Notes: a model not told the origin generated them from the sequence alone. Shown: positions 1 to 9,242, numbered from the stretch's first letter. The stretch: DNA of 64,000 nucleotides from Oscillospiraceae bacterium (GCA_900752435.1 CAADVD010000022.1:1-64000), one strand, 5' to 3'. Numbers and translations: made by a program.

Positions 1-1
1 C

Positions 2-553
2 GAGCGGAAGTCCGGCGCCCCGCTGGTGCGGGCGGGCAGTATCCCCAGTACGCTATCCGCCGATACTTATGAGCGAATATTAGAGCGTGTGAGCACCAAA
101 GCCGTGCAGACGGTGGTGGACGCCGCCGGCGAGCTGCTGCGGCGTGTTCTCCCCCATCGTCCGTTTCTCATCAAGCCGAACAATCACGAATTGAGCGAGC
201 TGTTTGGACAAACGCTGGCATCCGATGCGGAAATACGGGATGCTGCGAAGCAGTTACAGGAACAAGGAGCACGCAATGTGCTGGTTTCGATGGCGGATGA
301 GGGCGCGCTTTTATTGACGGAGCAGGGGAGCGTTTACCGCGCTCAGCCGCCGAAAGGACGGGCGGTCAATTCTGTAGGCGCCGGGGATTCGATGGTGGCC
401 GGCTTTTTGTCCGGCTGGCTTCGTACGGGGGATTACCGCGAAGCGTTTGCTTGGGGCATAGCCGCCGGAAGCGCCACGGCATTTCAGGAACGGCTGGCGC
501 AAAAAGAGGATGTTTTGCGTTTGCTGCCTTTGGTGCATCCGGAGCAGCTGTGA
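2..553 (+). CDS. fruK: 1-phosphofructokinase, C-terminal part (5' end outside window)
   Basis: The reading frame is open from base 2, so the start lies upstream; about 183 residues are present. FruK phosphorylates fructose-1-phosphate to fructose-1,6-bisphosphate after PTS uptake. The PfkB/ribokinase fold shows in the VRAGSIP segment, VVDAAGE, the FLIKPNNHEL segment typical of 1-phosphofructokinases, and the C-terminal NSVGAGDSMVAGF motif, which carries the catalytic Asp and the anion hole. LacC-type tagatose-6-phosphate kinase is the main alternative, but the IKPN..EL and VLVSMADEGA pattern fits FruK better. The usual fru partners (fruR, fruA) are not downstream, so they must be upstream or elsewhere. 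Confidence 0.88.
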   Translation, partial: ERKSGAPLVRAGSIPSTLSADTYERILERVSTKAVQTVVDAAGELLRRVLPHRPFLIKPNNHELSELFGQTLASDAEIRDAAKQLQEQGARNVLVSMADEGALLLTEQGSVYRAQPPKGRAVNSVGAGDSMVAGFLSGWLRTGDYREAFAWGIAAGSATAFQERLAQKEDVLRLLPLVHPEQL

Positions 554-597
554 CGGCTTTCGGAAAATTGACTTCAATTTTGTGGAAAGGAATTTCA

Positions 598-2139
598 ATG
601 AAAAAGATATCCATTAAAAAAGTTTTAAAGCTGCTGCTGCATCGGGTTGTACTGGTGGCGTTATTTATTGTTGTTCAGGTTGCCGTTTTATGTTATGCGA
701 TTTTGTATTTGCGCAATTTCGCCTATTTTTATGCGGCCTGCGTGGTGCTCAGCTTGCTGGTTGTGCTGTATATCATCAACGGCAAGAGCAATCCGAGCTA
801 TAAAATTGCGTGGATTGTTCCCATCACCCTGCTTCCGGTGTTTGGCGGTTTGTTCTATTTGCTGTTTGGCGGCAACAAACTGAGCAATCGTGAGCGCCGC
901 AAAATGAAGCGGATGGAAAAACAGCTTTCCGGCTATTTGAACCGAAATTCTTCCGGTGAGCTGCTCAAACAATTGGAGCAGAAAAACATAGACGCTTACC
1001 GCCAGTCGAACTACATTCAGAACTATGCGTACTGTCCGGCTTACCGCAATTCGGATGCTCTTTATCTGCCCAGCGGGGAATTGAAGTTTGAACATTTAAA
1101 GGAAGAATTGCGCAAAGCGGAACGATTTATTTTCATGGAATACTTCATTATTGAAGAAGGCGTGATGTGGAATTCCGTCCTTGAAATTTTGAAGGAAAAA
1201 GTCAAGCAGGGTGTCGATGTCCGCGTGATGTACGACGATATGGGCTGTATCATGACACTGCCGTATCACTACAACCGCAAGCTGGAGGAAATGGGCATTC
1301 GGTGCTGTGTATTCAACCCATTCATTCCTGTCGTGAGTTCTCGATTCAATAACCGTGATCACCGCAAAATTGTCGTCATTGACGGCAATACGGCGTTTAC
1401 CGGCGGCATCAATTTGGCCGATGAATACATCAACGCCCGCGTAAAGCACGGTCACTGGAAGGATACGGCCATCATGGTCAAGGGGGAAGCCGTTTGGAGC
1501 TTTACGGTGATGTTTTTGACCATGTGGAATTACCTTCGTGAGACCGATGAGGATTACACCAAGTTCAAACCCACCGTTTGGCGGCCGTCGGACGGCTATA
1601 TTCAGCCGTTTACGGACAGTCCGCTGGACGGTGAGCCGACGGGTGAAACGGTGTACATGAATCTCATCAACAAGGCCAAGCGCTATATTTACATCAATAC
1701 CCCTTATCTCATCATCGACAATGAAATGGTGACGGCATTGGTGAATGCGGCCAAATCAGGGATTGATGTGCGCATTGTGACGCCGCATGTGCCGGATAAA
1801 TGGTATGTGCACACGGTAACTCGTGCATATTACGAAGTGCTGTTGGAAAGCGGCGTGAAAATTTATGAATACACGCCGGGCTTTATCCATGCAAAAACCT
1901 TTTTGGTGGACGACCAATACGGCGTGGTGGGAAGCATTAACCTCGATTATCGGAGTTTGTATCTGCATTTTGAATGTGCGGTATGGATGTATCAGACAAA
2001 ATGCTTGGCGCAGATGAAAGAGGACTATTTCAAAACGCTGGAGGTTTGCCAGTTGATTGCCTTGGAGGAAGTGCAGAACACGCCGCTGTTGCGTCGTCTG
2101 GCGCGTTCGCTGCTGCGCGTATTTGCACCGTTGATGTAA
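598..2139 (+). CDS. cls: Cardiolipin synthase (phospholipase D superfamily)
   Basis: A 513-residue membrane enzyme that makes cardiolipin from two phosphatidylglycerols. Two hydrophobic helices lie near residues 18-60 and 68-90, followed by two PLD domains. The first HKD motif is around H255 (DHRKIVVIDG) and the second around H431 (HAKTFLVDD), each followed by the GSIN/GGIN element. Length matches bacterial Cls. The ATG at 598 is preceded by GGAAAGG and was chosen over an in-frame ATG at 451 that lies inside fruK. It starts 44 bp after fruK and is probably cotranscribed, with no evident functional link. A GC-rich hairpin follows the stop. Confidence 0.95.
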   Translation: MKKISIKKVLKLLLHRVVLVALFIVVQVAVLCYAILYLRNFAYFYAACVVLSLLVVLYIINGKSNPSYKIAWIVPITLLPVFGGLFYLLFGGNKLSNRERRKMKRMEKQLSGYLNRNSSGELLKQLEQKNIDAYRQSNYIQNYAYCPAYRNSDALYLPSGELKFEHLKEELRKAERFIFMEYFIIEEGVMWNSVLEILKEKVKQGVDVRVMYDDMGCIMTLPYHYNRKLEEMGIRCCVFNPFIPVVSSRFNNRDHRKIVVIDGNTAFTGGINLADEYINARVKHGHWKDTAIMVKGEAVWSFTVMFLTMWNYLRETDEDYTKFKPTVWRPSDGYIQPFTDSPLDGEPTGETVYMNLINKAKRYIYINTPYLIIDNEMVTALVNAAKSGIDVRIVTPHVPDKWYVHTVTRAYYEVLLESGVKIYEYTPGFIHAKTFLVDDQYGVVGSINLDYRSLYLHFECAVWMYQTKCLAQMKEDYFKTLEVCQLIALEEVQNTPLLRRLARSLLRVFAPLM

Positions 2140-2162
2140 CCGCAGTTAGAATAGAGGAGGAC

Positions 2163-2187
2163 AGGGGAACCGCAACGCGGTTCCCCT
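2163..2187 (+). terminator. Hairpin after cls
   Basis: An 11-bp perfect stem (AGGGGAACCGC with its complement) and a 3-nt loop begin 24 bp after the cls stop. No U-run follows, so termination may be inefficient. Confidence 0.6.
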
Positions 2188-2189
2188 GC

Positions 2190-2218
2190 TTGCAATGGTG
2201 CGTCCTTTTTTGTATAAT
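2190..2218 (+). promoter_or_regulatory. Sigma-A promoter of recD2
   Basis: TTGCAA (2190-2195), 17-bp spacer, TATAAT (2213-2218). Transcription would start about 30 bp before the recD2 ATG. Confidence 0.75.
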
Positions 2219-2255
2219 AGAAAGCAGAAAACACTTGTTCGAGAGGAGGTTTGGG

Positions 2256-4457
2256 ATGGAACAGGAAATGATTAACATCAGCGGCAGTGTGGACAACATT
2301 GTCTTTACCAACAAAGAGAGCGGATTTACGGTGTTGGATCTCCTGTACAACGACGAAATGATCAGTGTAGTCGGTGTGGTGTACGATGTGCAGGTTGGCG
2401 AGGAGCTGGATCTCACCGGTTATTTCATGTCCCATCCCACTTATGGCTATCAGTTTAAAGCGGTGACCTGTACCCACAGCATGCCGGCAACGGCGGCCGC
2501 CATCCAGAAGTATCTGGCCTCCGGTGTGGTGAAGGGCATCGGACCGGCGCTGGCGAAGCGCATTGTGGACAAGTTTGGCAACGACACGCTCAAGGTCATC
2601 GAGGAGCATCCCGAGCGGCTGGTTGAAATCAACGGCATCAGCCAGCGCCGCAGTGAGGAACTGGCCGAGGCGTTCAAACAGGTCTTTGGTGTGCGCAGTC
2701 TAATGCTGTTTCTCGGCAAGTTTTCCGTGACCCCCGCCCAGACTGTGAAGGTCTGGAAGACGTGGGGCGTGCTGGCGATGGACGTCATCAAAATGAATCC
2801 GTATGTTTTGTGTACGCCGCAGTTTCAAATTGCGTTTACGGTCACGGACAGCATCGCGGAAAGCTATGGTATTCCGAAGGACAGCTACAACCGTATCTTA
2901 GCCGGACTGAATTATGTACTGATGTACAACCTCAACAACGGCCATACCTGTCTGCCGCGTGACAAAATGCTTCCCATGGCGCAAAAGGTTCTGCATCTGG
3001 AAGCGGAACTGATTGACACCACGCTTGATGAGATTCTGGCCAAGGGCGACTTGGCGCACATTCAGCGCAAAAAGGAATTCATCGCTCTGCCGGACTTGTT
3101 TGCCGCCGAGCAATACATTGCTCACCGCATCAGCTTGATGGTGAGCGTACCGCCGGAGCAGGAACAGGACATCGATTTTGTCATTGAGCAAATCGAACAG
3201 CAAAAGGGGATCACCTACGAAGCGCTTCAGAAGCAGGCCATCAAGCAGGCCATGCGTAACGATGTATTCATTTTGACCGGCGGCCCCGGCACGGGGAAAA
3301 CCACGACCTTGAACGCCATCATCGATGTGCTGGAATACCAGGGCAAATCCATTTCCATCGCCGCGCCGACTGGCCGTGCCGCTAAGCGCATCAGCGAGGT
3401 CACCCAGCGCGAGGCAAAGACCATTCACCGCTTATTGGAAGTGGAGTTTAACGACGGCAACCACCGCTTCACCAAAAACGAGCAGGAACCACTCGACAGC
3501 GACGTGATTGTCATCGATGAAATGTCGATGGTGGATGTCCCGTTGTTTGACTCCCTGCTGCGTGCGACAAAGCCGGCCGCGAAGCTGGTGCTGGTGGGCG
3601 ATTACAACCAGCTCCCCAGTGTCGGCGCCGGCAATGTCCTGCACGATTTGCTTGACAGCGGCGTGATTCCTACTGTACGGCTGGAGCACATTTTCCGGCA
3701 GGCCGCTCAGAGCCAGATTGTCACCAACGCCCATCAGATTGTCAATGGTACAGTCCCCGATTTGAGCCGCAAGGACGGCGATTTTTTTATGATTCAGCGC
3801 GGTTCCATAGAAACGGCGGAACAGACGGTCTTGGATCTCGTGTGTGAGCGTTTGCCAAAAACCTACGGCTTTTCACCGGTGGAGGACATTCAGGTGCTCT
3901 GCCCCCAGCGCAAAGGCGGTTTGGGCATGATGGAAATCAACAAGGATTTGCAGGCCAGACTCAACCCTGCCGCACCGGGCAAAACGGAATTCAAGTCCAC
4001 CTACTACACCTACCGCATCGGCGACAAGGTCATGCAAATCAAGAACAACTACGACATCGAATGGACGCGCGGTGACGAGCGCGGCATGGGCATCTTCAAT
4101 GGAGACATCGGCATCATTCAGATGATTGACCGCGGTTCGCAGACGCTTGCCATCGACTTTGAGGATCGCATTGCCTATTACAGCTTTGAAATGGCCAATG
4201 AACTGGAGCTGGCCTATGCCATCACCGTGCACAAAAGTCAGGGCAGTGAGTTTGAAGCGATTGTTCTGCCTATTTTTGGCGGCTATGATAAGCTCTATTA
4301 CCGCAACTTGCTGTACACCGCCATCACACGCGCCAAAAAAATTCTGGTCATTGTCGGTCGGGAATCGCGCGTGCGCTTCATGATTGGCAACAACATCAAA
4401 AGTATTCGCTTTACCAACCTCAAATACATGATTCAAAACGGCGTCTTTGAATCCTAG
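2256..4457 (+). CDS. recD2: RecD2-type ATP-dependent DNA helicase
   Basis: A 733-residue SF1B 5'-3' helicase of the RecD2/TraA-like family found in bacteria lacking RecBC partners, acting in recombination and replication-fork repair. The order is an OB-like N-terminal domain, helix-hairpin-helix region (GVVKGIGPALAKRIV, about 90-105), Walker A GGPGTGKTTT (K348), Walker B VIDEMSM, VGDYNQLPSVGAGNVLHDLL, and C-terminal helicase motifs AYAITVHKSQGSEFE and LLYTAITRAKK. The ATG at 2256 has GAGAGGAGG in front; an in-frame extension back to 1974 lies inside cls and is rejected. Confidence 0.95.
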   Translation: MEQEMINISGSVDNIVFTNKESGFTVLDLLYNDEMISVVGVVYDVQVGEELDLTGYFMSHPTYGYQFKAVTCTHSMPATAAAIQKYLASGVVKGIGPALAKRIVDKFGNDTLKVIEEHPERLVEINGISQRRSEELAEAFKQVFGVRSLMLFLGKFSVTPAQTVKVWKTWGVLAMDVIKMNPYVLCTPQFQIAFTVTDSIAESYGIPKDSYNRILAGLNYVLMYNLNNGHTCLPRDKMLPMAQKVLHLEAELIDTTLDEILAKGDLAHIQRKKEFIALPDLFAAEQYIAHRISLMVSVPPEQEQDIDFVIEQIEQQKGITYEALQKQAIKQAMRNDVFILTGGPGTGKTTTLNAIIDVLEYQGKSISIAAPTGRAAKRISEVTQREAKTIHRLLEVEFNDGNHRFTKNEQEPLDSDVIVIDEMSMVDVPLFDSLLRATKPAAKLVLVGDYNQLPSVGAGNVLHDLLDSGVIPTVRLEHIFRQAAQSQIVTNAHQIVNGTVPDLSRKDGDFFMIQRGSIETAEQTVLDLVCERLPKTYGFSPVEDIQVLCPQRKGGLGMMEINKDLQARLNPAAPGKTEFKSTYYTYRIGDKVMQIKNNYDIEWTRGDERGMGIFNGDIGIIQMIDRGSQTLAIDFEDRIAYYSFEMANELELAYAITVHKSQGSEFEAIVLPIFGGYDKLYYRNLLYTAITRAKKILVIVGRESRVRFMIGNNIKSIRFTNLKYMIQNGVFES

Positions 4458-4475
4458 CGAAAAGGGGGAATGCGC

Positions 4476-5183
4476 ATGGATTTTCATCGGGTGAAACGCT
4501 TTCTCCTGCATGCGTTTTTTCCCAACCGCTGTCCGTTCTGCGGCGCAGTGATTGCCTGTGAGGAACATGCCTGCGAAACGTGCACGGATGCGCTTCACAG
4601 GATGAACCCATGCCGCTGTGCGGTGTGCCACGGATTTGCGTGTACCTGTCCGCAGTCCGGCCATCCATTTGAGCGAGTGGTGTCCGTCTTTCCTTATGCG
4701 GATTTGCCCAAGCGTGCGATTCTCCAGATGAAATTTCACGGACATCGAGTTTATGCGGAATCGCTGGGCTGGTATCTGGCTCAGCAGATTCAAAACGGCG
4801 ATTTGGCGTGGAAACCGGACTTGATTCTGCCCGTGCCCATGACGCGAAAAAAACGCCGAAAACGCGGTTATAATCAGGCGGTGCTGTTGGCCAAGTCCGT
4901 ATCCGATAGCCTGCATCTGCCGTTTCGAACCGATGTGCTGTTAAAGCCGCACGAAACGGCCGCTCAGCATACGCTGTCCGCCTATGGCCGCCGGTACAAT
5001 CTGCGCGGCGCTTATACAGTGAAGCATGCAGAGGCGATTCGCAATCGAACCGTTTTGCTGATTGACGATGTGTACACAACCGGCGCAACGGCATCCGAAT
5101 GTGCGGCGACGTTGCTGGCACATGGTGCCAAAAGCGTGATGGTCGGTACGATTTGCAAAGTTTGCGCAGTTGGGAAAGAATGA
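4476..5183 (+). CDS. comF: ComF family amidophosphoribosyltransferase-like protein
   Basis: About 235 residues. The N-terminus carries a zinc-ribbon-like set of cysteines (NRCPFCG, CETC, CRCAVC, CTC). The C-terminal phosphoribosyltransferase fold has the PRPP-binding motif VLLIDDVYTTGAT and the KKRRKRGYNQA segment typical of ComF. The family takes part in DNA uptake during competence or in recombination; no other competence gene is seen here. Two ATGs are possible, 4470 and 4476: the AAGGGGG at 4462-4468 is too close to the first, so 4476 is preferred. It lies 18 bp after recD2 and is likely in its operon. Confidence 0.92.
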   Translation: MDFHRVKRFLLHAFFPNRCPFCGAVIACEEHACETCTDALHRMNPCRCAVCHGFACTCPQSGHPFERVVSVFPYADLPKRAILQMKFHGHRVYAESLGWYLAQQIQNGDLAWKPDLILPVPMTRKKRRKRGYNQAVLLAKSVSDSLHLPFRTDVLLKPHETAAQHTLSAYGRRYNLRGAYTVKHAEAIRNRTVLLIDDVYTTGATASECAATLLAHGAKSVMVGTICKVCAVGKE

Positions 5184-5194
5184 CGCAGTTTTTT

Positions 5195-5244
5195 AAGGCA
5201 ATACCGTGTATAGCCGCTAGGCGGTCTTTGTACGGTATTGCTTT
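5195..5244 (+). terminator. Terminator after comF
   Basis: AAGGCAATACCGTGTA pairs with TACGGTATTGCTTT around a 20-nt loop, starting 11 bp after the comF stop. Confidence 0.55.
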
Positions 5245-5257
5245 AAGCAGAAAACAG

Positions 5258-5293
5258 AAAATCGGCACGGGCATTTTTGCCTGTGCCGATTTT
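5258..5293. terminator. Bidirectional terminator between comF and degV
   Basis: AAAATCGGCAC...GTGCCGATTTT forms a near-perfect stem of about 15 bp with A- and T-tracts on both sides, so it can end both the rightward comF and leftward degV transcripts. Confidence 0.8.
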
Positions 5294-5332
5294 CTAAATT
5301 AAAGAAGGAAAAATAAGAGAAGCAAGTAAAAG

Positions 5333-6220
5333 TCAAGATTCCGTTCGGTTGTTGCCGATAAAGAACAGCGCAACCGTTCCCGGACCGGAATGTGCGCCAA
5401 TGGTTGCGCCCACATAGTTGATTAAAAAGGATTTGATGCCGAATTTTTTCTTGACTAGTCCGGCTACATAAACGGCATCCTCTTCGCAGTCACCGTGTGA
5501 GATGTACACCACGTCGTTCTTGTTGTTTCCGATTTTCTGTGCCATTTTGTCCACCAGCGCCTGCAGTGACTGCTTGCGGCCGCGCACCTTGCCGATGGGG
5601 ATGAGCTTGCCCTCAGAATTGACATGCAGAATCGGCTTGATGCCTAGCATGGAACCGACGACGGCAGTGGCCTTGGACACGCGTCCGCCCCGATGCAGAA
5701 AATGAAGGTCGTCCACCGTAAAGTAGTGGCAGAATTTTTGTTTGTCGCATTCCAGCTCTTCGGTTACGCTTTCAATGCTTCGCTCCTGTGCTTGAAGCGT
5801 GAGCGCATAATGAACAAGCAGGCCTTGTCCGAGGGAAGCGGATAAGGAGTCCACCACAAAAATTTTGCGGTTCGGGTAAGCGGTTTGCAGCTCCTCTTTG
5901 GCCAATCGGCCGTTGTTGTAGGTGCCGCTCAGCGCGGAGGAAAAGGCAATATAAAGGACGTCACAGCCGTTTTTTAAGGGAACCTCCATGGCATTTTTGA
6001 TGGCTTCCATGGACAGTGCGCTGGTTTTGGCGATACTGCCGGCACGAAGCTTGGCGTAAAATTCAGGAAGCGCCAAATATTGACTGGAAGCGGTGTCGTT
6101 GGAGTAGGTGGTGCCATCTACAGTGTATTCTGTGGGGATCACCGTCAACGGATGTTTTGCAATGTAGTCAGGCGGCAGATCGCAAAAATCATCAGTCAAA
6201 ATTACAAATGGATTCGGCAT
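5333..6220 (-). CDS. DegV family fatty-acid-binding protein
   Basis: A 295-residue DegV/EDD-fold protein of the FakB type, which binds a fatty acid for phosphorylation by the FakA kinase. It starts with VILTDDFCDLP, has an AKTSALS segment that contacts the carboxylate, then IAFSSALSGTYNN and a C-terminal VGATIGAHSGPGTVALFF motif. These are all family hallmarks. The ATG at 6220 follows AAGGAGG, so the longer frame back to 6286 is not used. It stands alone, convergent with comF, and no fakA is in the window. Confidence 0.93.
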   Translation of the reverse strand: MPNPFVILTDDFCDLPPDYIAKHPLTVIPTEYTVDGTTYSNDTASSQYLALPEFYAKLRAGSIAKTSALSMEAIKNAMEVPLKNGCDVLYIAFSSALSGTYNNGRLAKEELQTAYPNRKIFVVDSLSASLGQGLLVHYALTLQAQERSIESVTEELECDKQKFCHYFTVDDLHFLHRGGRVSKATAVVGSMLGIKPILHVNSEGKLIPIGKVRGRKQSLQALVDKMAQKIGNNKNDVVYISHGDCEEDAVYVAGLVKKKFGIKSFLINYVGATIGAHSGPGTVALFFIGNNRTES

Positions 6221-6453
6221 GGAAAAACCTCCTTTGAGATGATTGGATTCCTTATTCATTATAGCGGTTTTACAAAAAAACTGCAATTCTTTTTCTTAAA
6301 ATTAGAAGAAGTTTACAAATCCAATGAACACAAAATAGGTTTTGACAGATTTTTCTTTTTTTATGCGTAAAATAAAGAGGAAGGAGTCCTAATTTCTTGA
6401 CAGGGTTTCATAATTTTTATTGGAATAGTTTTCTGTTTGTTCATATTTGGGTC

Positions 6454-6481
6454 TTGATTTTTATCCAAAAATGATTAAAAT
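6454..6481 (+). promoter_or_regulatory. Probable groESL promoter
   Basis: TTGATT (6454-6459), 16-bp spacer, TAAAAT (6476-6481). The predicted start falls just before the CIRCE operator. A TTGACA at 6397 has no convincing -10 at the right spacing. The rest of 6221-6577 is AT-rich with no gene seen. Confidence 0.55.
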
Positions 6482-6497
6482 AAATAGTAGTCAAAGA

Positions 6498-6524
6498 TTA
6501 GCACTCAAATAAACCGAGTGCTAA
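6498..6524 (+). promoter_or_regulatory. CIRCE operator (HrcA binding site)
   Basis: An exact TTAGCACTC-N9-GAGTGCTAA inverted repeat 53 bp before groES. HrcA binds it and represses groESL until heat stress. hrcA itself is not in the window. Confidence 0.97.
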
Positions 6525-6577
6525 AAACAAGAATTTATTATCTTTCATAGACATCAGTTTTTAAGGAGGAACTTATT

Positions 6578-6862
6578 ATGAACATCAAACCATTGGCGGA
6601 CAGAGTTGTCATTAAAATGGTCGAAGCAGAAGAAACCACCAAGAGCGGCATCATCCTTGCAGGCTCTGCAAAAGAAAAACCGCAGGTAGCCGAAGTGGTT
6701 GCCGTTGGACCGGGCGGCGTCGTTGACGGCAAAGAAATCACCATGGAGCTGAAAGTCGGCGATAAAGTGCTCATCAGCAAATATGCAGGCACCGAAGTCA
6801 AAATTGACGGTCAGGAATACACCATTCTGCGTCAGGGCGATGTACTGGCCATTGTGGAATAA
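6578..6862 (+). CDS. groES: Co-chaperonin GroES
   Basis: 94 residues, the normal length. It begins NIKPLADRVVIK, has the mobile-loop region ETTKSGIILAGSAKEKPQ that docks onto GroEL, and ends ILRQGDVLAIVE. It caps the GroEL cavity during protein folding. TTAAGGAGG lies upstream of the ATG. It is the first gene of the HrcA-controlled groESL operon, 43 bp before groEL. Confidence 0.99.
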   Translation: MNIKPLADRVVIKMVEAEETTKSGIILAGSAKEKPQVAEVVAVGPGGVVDGKEITMELKVGDKVLISKYAGTEVKIDGQEYTILRQGDVLAIVE

Positions 6863-6905
6863 ACAAGCAGCTGAAAGAAAATTCATATGGGAGGAACTTA
6901 TAATT

Positions 6906-8534
6906 ATGGCAAAAGATATTATTTATGGCGAAGAAGCTAGAAAATCCTTGCAGGCTGGTATTGATAAGCTGGCAAATACCGTAAAAATTACCCTTGGCCC
7001 AAAAGGCCGCAACGTGGTGCTCGATAAGAAATTCGGCGCTCCGCTCATCACCAACGACGGCGTGACCATTGCAAAAGAAATCGAGCTGGAGAACGCGTTT
7101 GAAAACATGGGCGCACAGCTCGTCAAAGAAGTAGCGACCAAAACCAACGATGTGGCTGGTGATGGTACAACCACCGCAACGCTGTTGGCACAGGCGCTTG
7201 TCCGCGAGGGCATGAAAAACGTTGCGGCCGGCGCAAACCCGATGGTGCTGAGAAAAGGCATCAAAAAAGCAGTGGATGCAGCAGTAGAAGCGATTACAAA
7301 AAATTCGCAGAAAATCAACGGTTCCAGTGACATTGCCAGAGTTGCCGCTGTTTCGGCAAGCGACGACAAAGTCGGCGAACTGATTGCGGAAGCAATGGAA
7401 AAAGTATCCGCAGACGGCGTTATCACCATTGAAGAAAGCCAGACGGCTGAAACCTACAGCGAAGTGGTGGAAGGCATGCAGTTTGACCGCGGCTACATCA
7501 CCCCGTACATGGTTACCGATACCGACAAAATGGAAGCTGTGATGGACGATGCTTACATTTTGATTACCGATAAGAAGATTTCTTCCATTCAGGAAATTCT
7601 GCCGCTGTTGGAACAGATTTTGCAGGCAGGCAAAAAGCTGGTTATCATTGCTGAAGACGTGGAAGGCGAAGCGCTGTCCACTTTGATTGTCAACAAACTG
7701 CGCGGTACCTTCTCCGTTGTTGCTGTGAAAGCACCGGGCTTTGGCGACAGAAGAAAAGAAATGCTGCAGGATATCGCCATCCTCACCGGCGGTCAGGTCA
7801 TCAGCGAAGAGCTGGGCCTGGAGCTGAAAGAAACCACCATGGATCAGCTTGGCCGTGCAAAACAAGTAAAAGTCAGCAAAGAAAACACCATCATTGTCAA
7901 CGGTGCAGGCGAAAGCGATGCCATCAAATCCAGAATTGCGCAGATTAAAGCGCAAATCGAAGTCAGCACCTCCGATTTCGATAGAGAAAAATTGCAGGAA
8001 AGATTGGCAAAATTGGCTGGCGGCGGAGCCGTTATCAAAGTTGGTGCGGCCAGCGAAATCGAAATGAAAGAACAGAAACTGCGCATCGAAGACGCTTTGG
8101 CGGCTACGAAAGCGGCTGTGGAAGAAGGCATTGTTGCAGGCGGCGGAACAGCACTCATCAATGCAATGCCGGCAGTCGAAGCGCTGATTGCGGAATCCAC
8201 CGGCGACGAAAAAACCGGTATGACCATCGTGCTGAAAGCATTGGAAGAACCAATCAAACAAATCGCTTTGAACGCTGGTTTGGAAGGCTCTGTTATCATC
8301 GACAAGATTCTCTCTGCGGATAAGGTCGGCTATGGCTTTGATGCGGCAAACGAAACCTATGTGGATATGATTTCCGCTGGTATCGTTGACCCGACCAAGG
8401 TCACCAGAAGTGCGTTGCAGAATGCGGCTTCTGTGGCTTCCACCGTGCTGACCACGGAAAGCTTGGTTGCAGATATTCCGGAAGAAAATCCGGCTCCGGC
8501 AATGCCGGCAGGCGGTATGGGCGGCATGTATTAA
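6906..8534 (+). CDS. groEL: Chaperonin GroEL
   Basis: A 542-residue Hsp60 subunit of the 14-mer folding chamber. Visible motifs are TLGPKGRNVVLDKKFGAPLITNDG (nucleotide binding, split here only for description), GDGTTTATLLAQ, and the C-terminal repeat-like tail AMPAGGMGGMY. The ATG at 6906 has GGGAGG upstream; a frame-extended start at 6783 lies inside groES and is rejected. This is the only chaperonin locus in the window. Confidence 0.99.
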   Translation: MAKDIIYGEEARKSLQAGIDKLANTVKITLGPKGRNVVLDKKFGAPLITNDGVTIAKEIELENAFENMGAQLVKEVATKTNDVAGDGTTTATLLAQALVREGMKNVAAGANPMVLRKGIKKAVDAAVEAITKNSQKINGSSDIARVAAVSASDDKVGELIAEAMEKVSADGVITIEESQTAETYSEVVEGMQFDRGYITPYMVTDTDKMEAVMDDAYILITDKKISSIQEILPLLEQILQAGKKLVIIAEDVEGEALSTLIVNKLRGTFSVVAVKAPGFGDRRKEMLQDIAILTGGQVISEELGLELKETTMDQLGRAKQVKVSKENTIIVNGAGESDAIKSRIAQIKAQIEVSTSDFDREKLQERLAKLAGGGAVIKVGAASEIEMKEQKLRIEDALAATKAAVEEGIVAGGGTALINAMPAVEALIAESTGDEKTGMTIVLKALEEPIKQIALNAGLEGSVIIDKILSADKVGYGFDAANETYVDMISAGIVDPTKVTRSALQNAASVASTVLTTESLVADIPEENPAPAMPAGGMGGMY

Positions 8535-8563
8535 TCGCTGACTCATCGGATTTACAAATAGAA

Positions 8564-8598
8564 AACTCCTCACCGCAAATAAGCGGTGAGGAGTTTTT
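8564..8598 (+). terminator. groESL terminator
   Basis: AACTCCTCACCGC and its perfect 13-bp complement around a 6-nt loop, ending in a T-run, 30 bp after groEL. Confidence 0.92.
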
Positions 8599-8751
8599 GC
8601 GCGCAGCGAGCTTTCATACGGAATACCATATTGCATCACCCTACTTCATTATAGTAGGGGTAAATACAAGCTGTAGACTTTATATAGTCTCTATTATGAA
8701 AAAAGAAATCATGGTTTCCATCATTCACATACTGACCGCGTAATTACGCAG

Positions 8752-8793
8752 AAAAACCGCAGGCTGCATTTTAAGGTGCAGCTTGCGGTTTTT
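8752..8793 (-). terminator. Terminator after the flavodoxin gene
   Basis: AAAAACCGCAGGCTGCA pairs with TGCAGCTTGCGGTTTTT with one or two mismatches; A- and T-tracts allow use from either side. It lies 18 bp beyond the flavodoxin stop. Confidence 0.8.
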
Positions 8794-8810
8794 CATAAGA
8801 AGGAAAACAC

Positions 8811-9242
8811 TTAGCTCTGTGCCAATCCTGCGCCAAAGGCTTTGCATTCTTCGATTGCGCCGTCATCCGGTGCATCGTTGACAATCAATCCTTCGCCGTT
8901 GTAGAGGGTTGCACCAGCGGCGGTTACGCGATCCTGCCAATCGCGCATCCATTGTCCGTCGCCCCAGCCATAGGAGCCGAACAGCGCTACGGTTTTTCCG
9001 GATAAGCTGGATTCAACGGAGGAGAAAAATGGTTCAAACTCATCTTCTTCCAGTACTTCTGCGCCCATAGCCGGACAGCCGAACGCTACCTTGTCATAGG
9101 ACGAGAGGGAAGCCGCGTCGAATTCCGAAACCGTGCAGACCTCGGCTTCGCATCCAGCGGACTGAATGCCTTCTCCAATGGCATTGGCCATAGCTTCGGT
9201 GTTGCCGGTGGCGCTCCAATACACAACTGCAATTTTACTCAT
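8811..9242 (-). CDS. Flavodoxin
   Basis: A 143-residue FMN-binding electron carrier. The phosphate loop is YWSATGNTEAMA near residues 8-19, followed by AFGCPAMGAEVLEEDEF and LFGSYGWGDGQWM, which flank the isoalloxazine ring in short-chain flavodoxins. It lies 31 bp downstream of the DUF3793 gene on the same strand and before a terminator. Flavodoxin plus DUF3793 is a common tail of clostridial feo operons, which suggests iron-starvation expression, with flavodoxin replacing ferredoxin. Confidence 0.95.
   Translation of the reverse strand: MSKIAVVYWSATGNTEAMANAIGEGIQSAGCEAEVCTVSEFDAASLSSYDKVAFGCPAMGAEVLEEDEFEPFFSSVESSLSGKTVALFGSYGWGDGQWMRDWQDRVTAAGATLYNGEGLIVNDAPDDGAIEECKAFGAGLAQS

Noticed and set aside
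4420..5274. A 284-codon open frame antisense to comF
   Set aside because: Composition is that of a shadow frame, and comF has clear zinc and PRPP motifs on the other strand.
6342..6402. Two TTGACA boxes (6342 and 6397) as the groESL promoter
   Set aside because: Neither has a -10 at 16-18 bp; the TTGATT-16-TAAAAT pair next to CIRCE fits better.
6798..8639. A 613-codon open frame antisense to groEL
   Set aside because: It mirrors groEL codon structure; the translation is rich in His, Phe and Cys with no domain, and it lacks a ribosome site.
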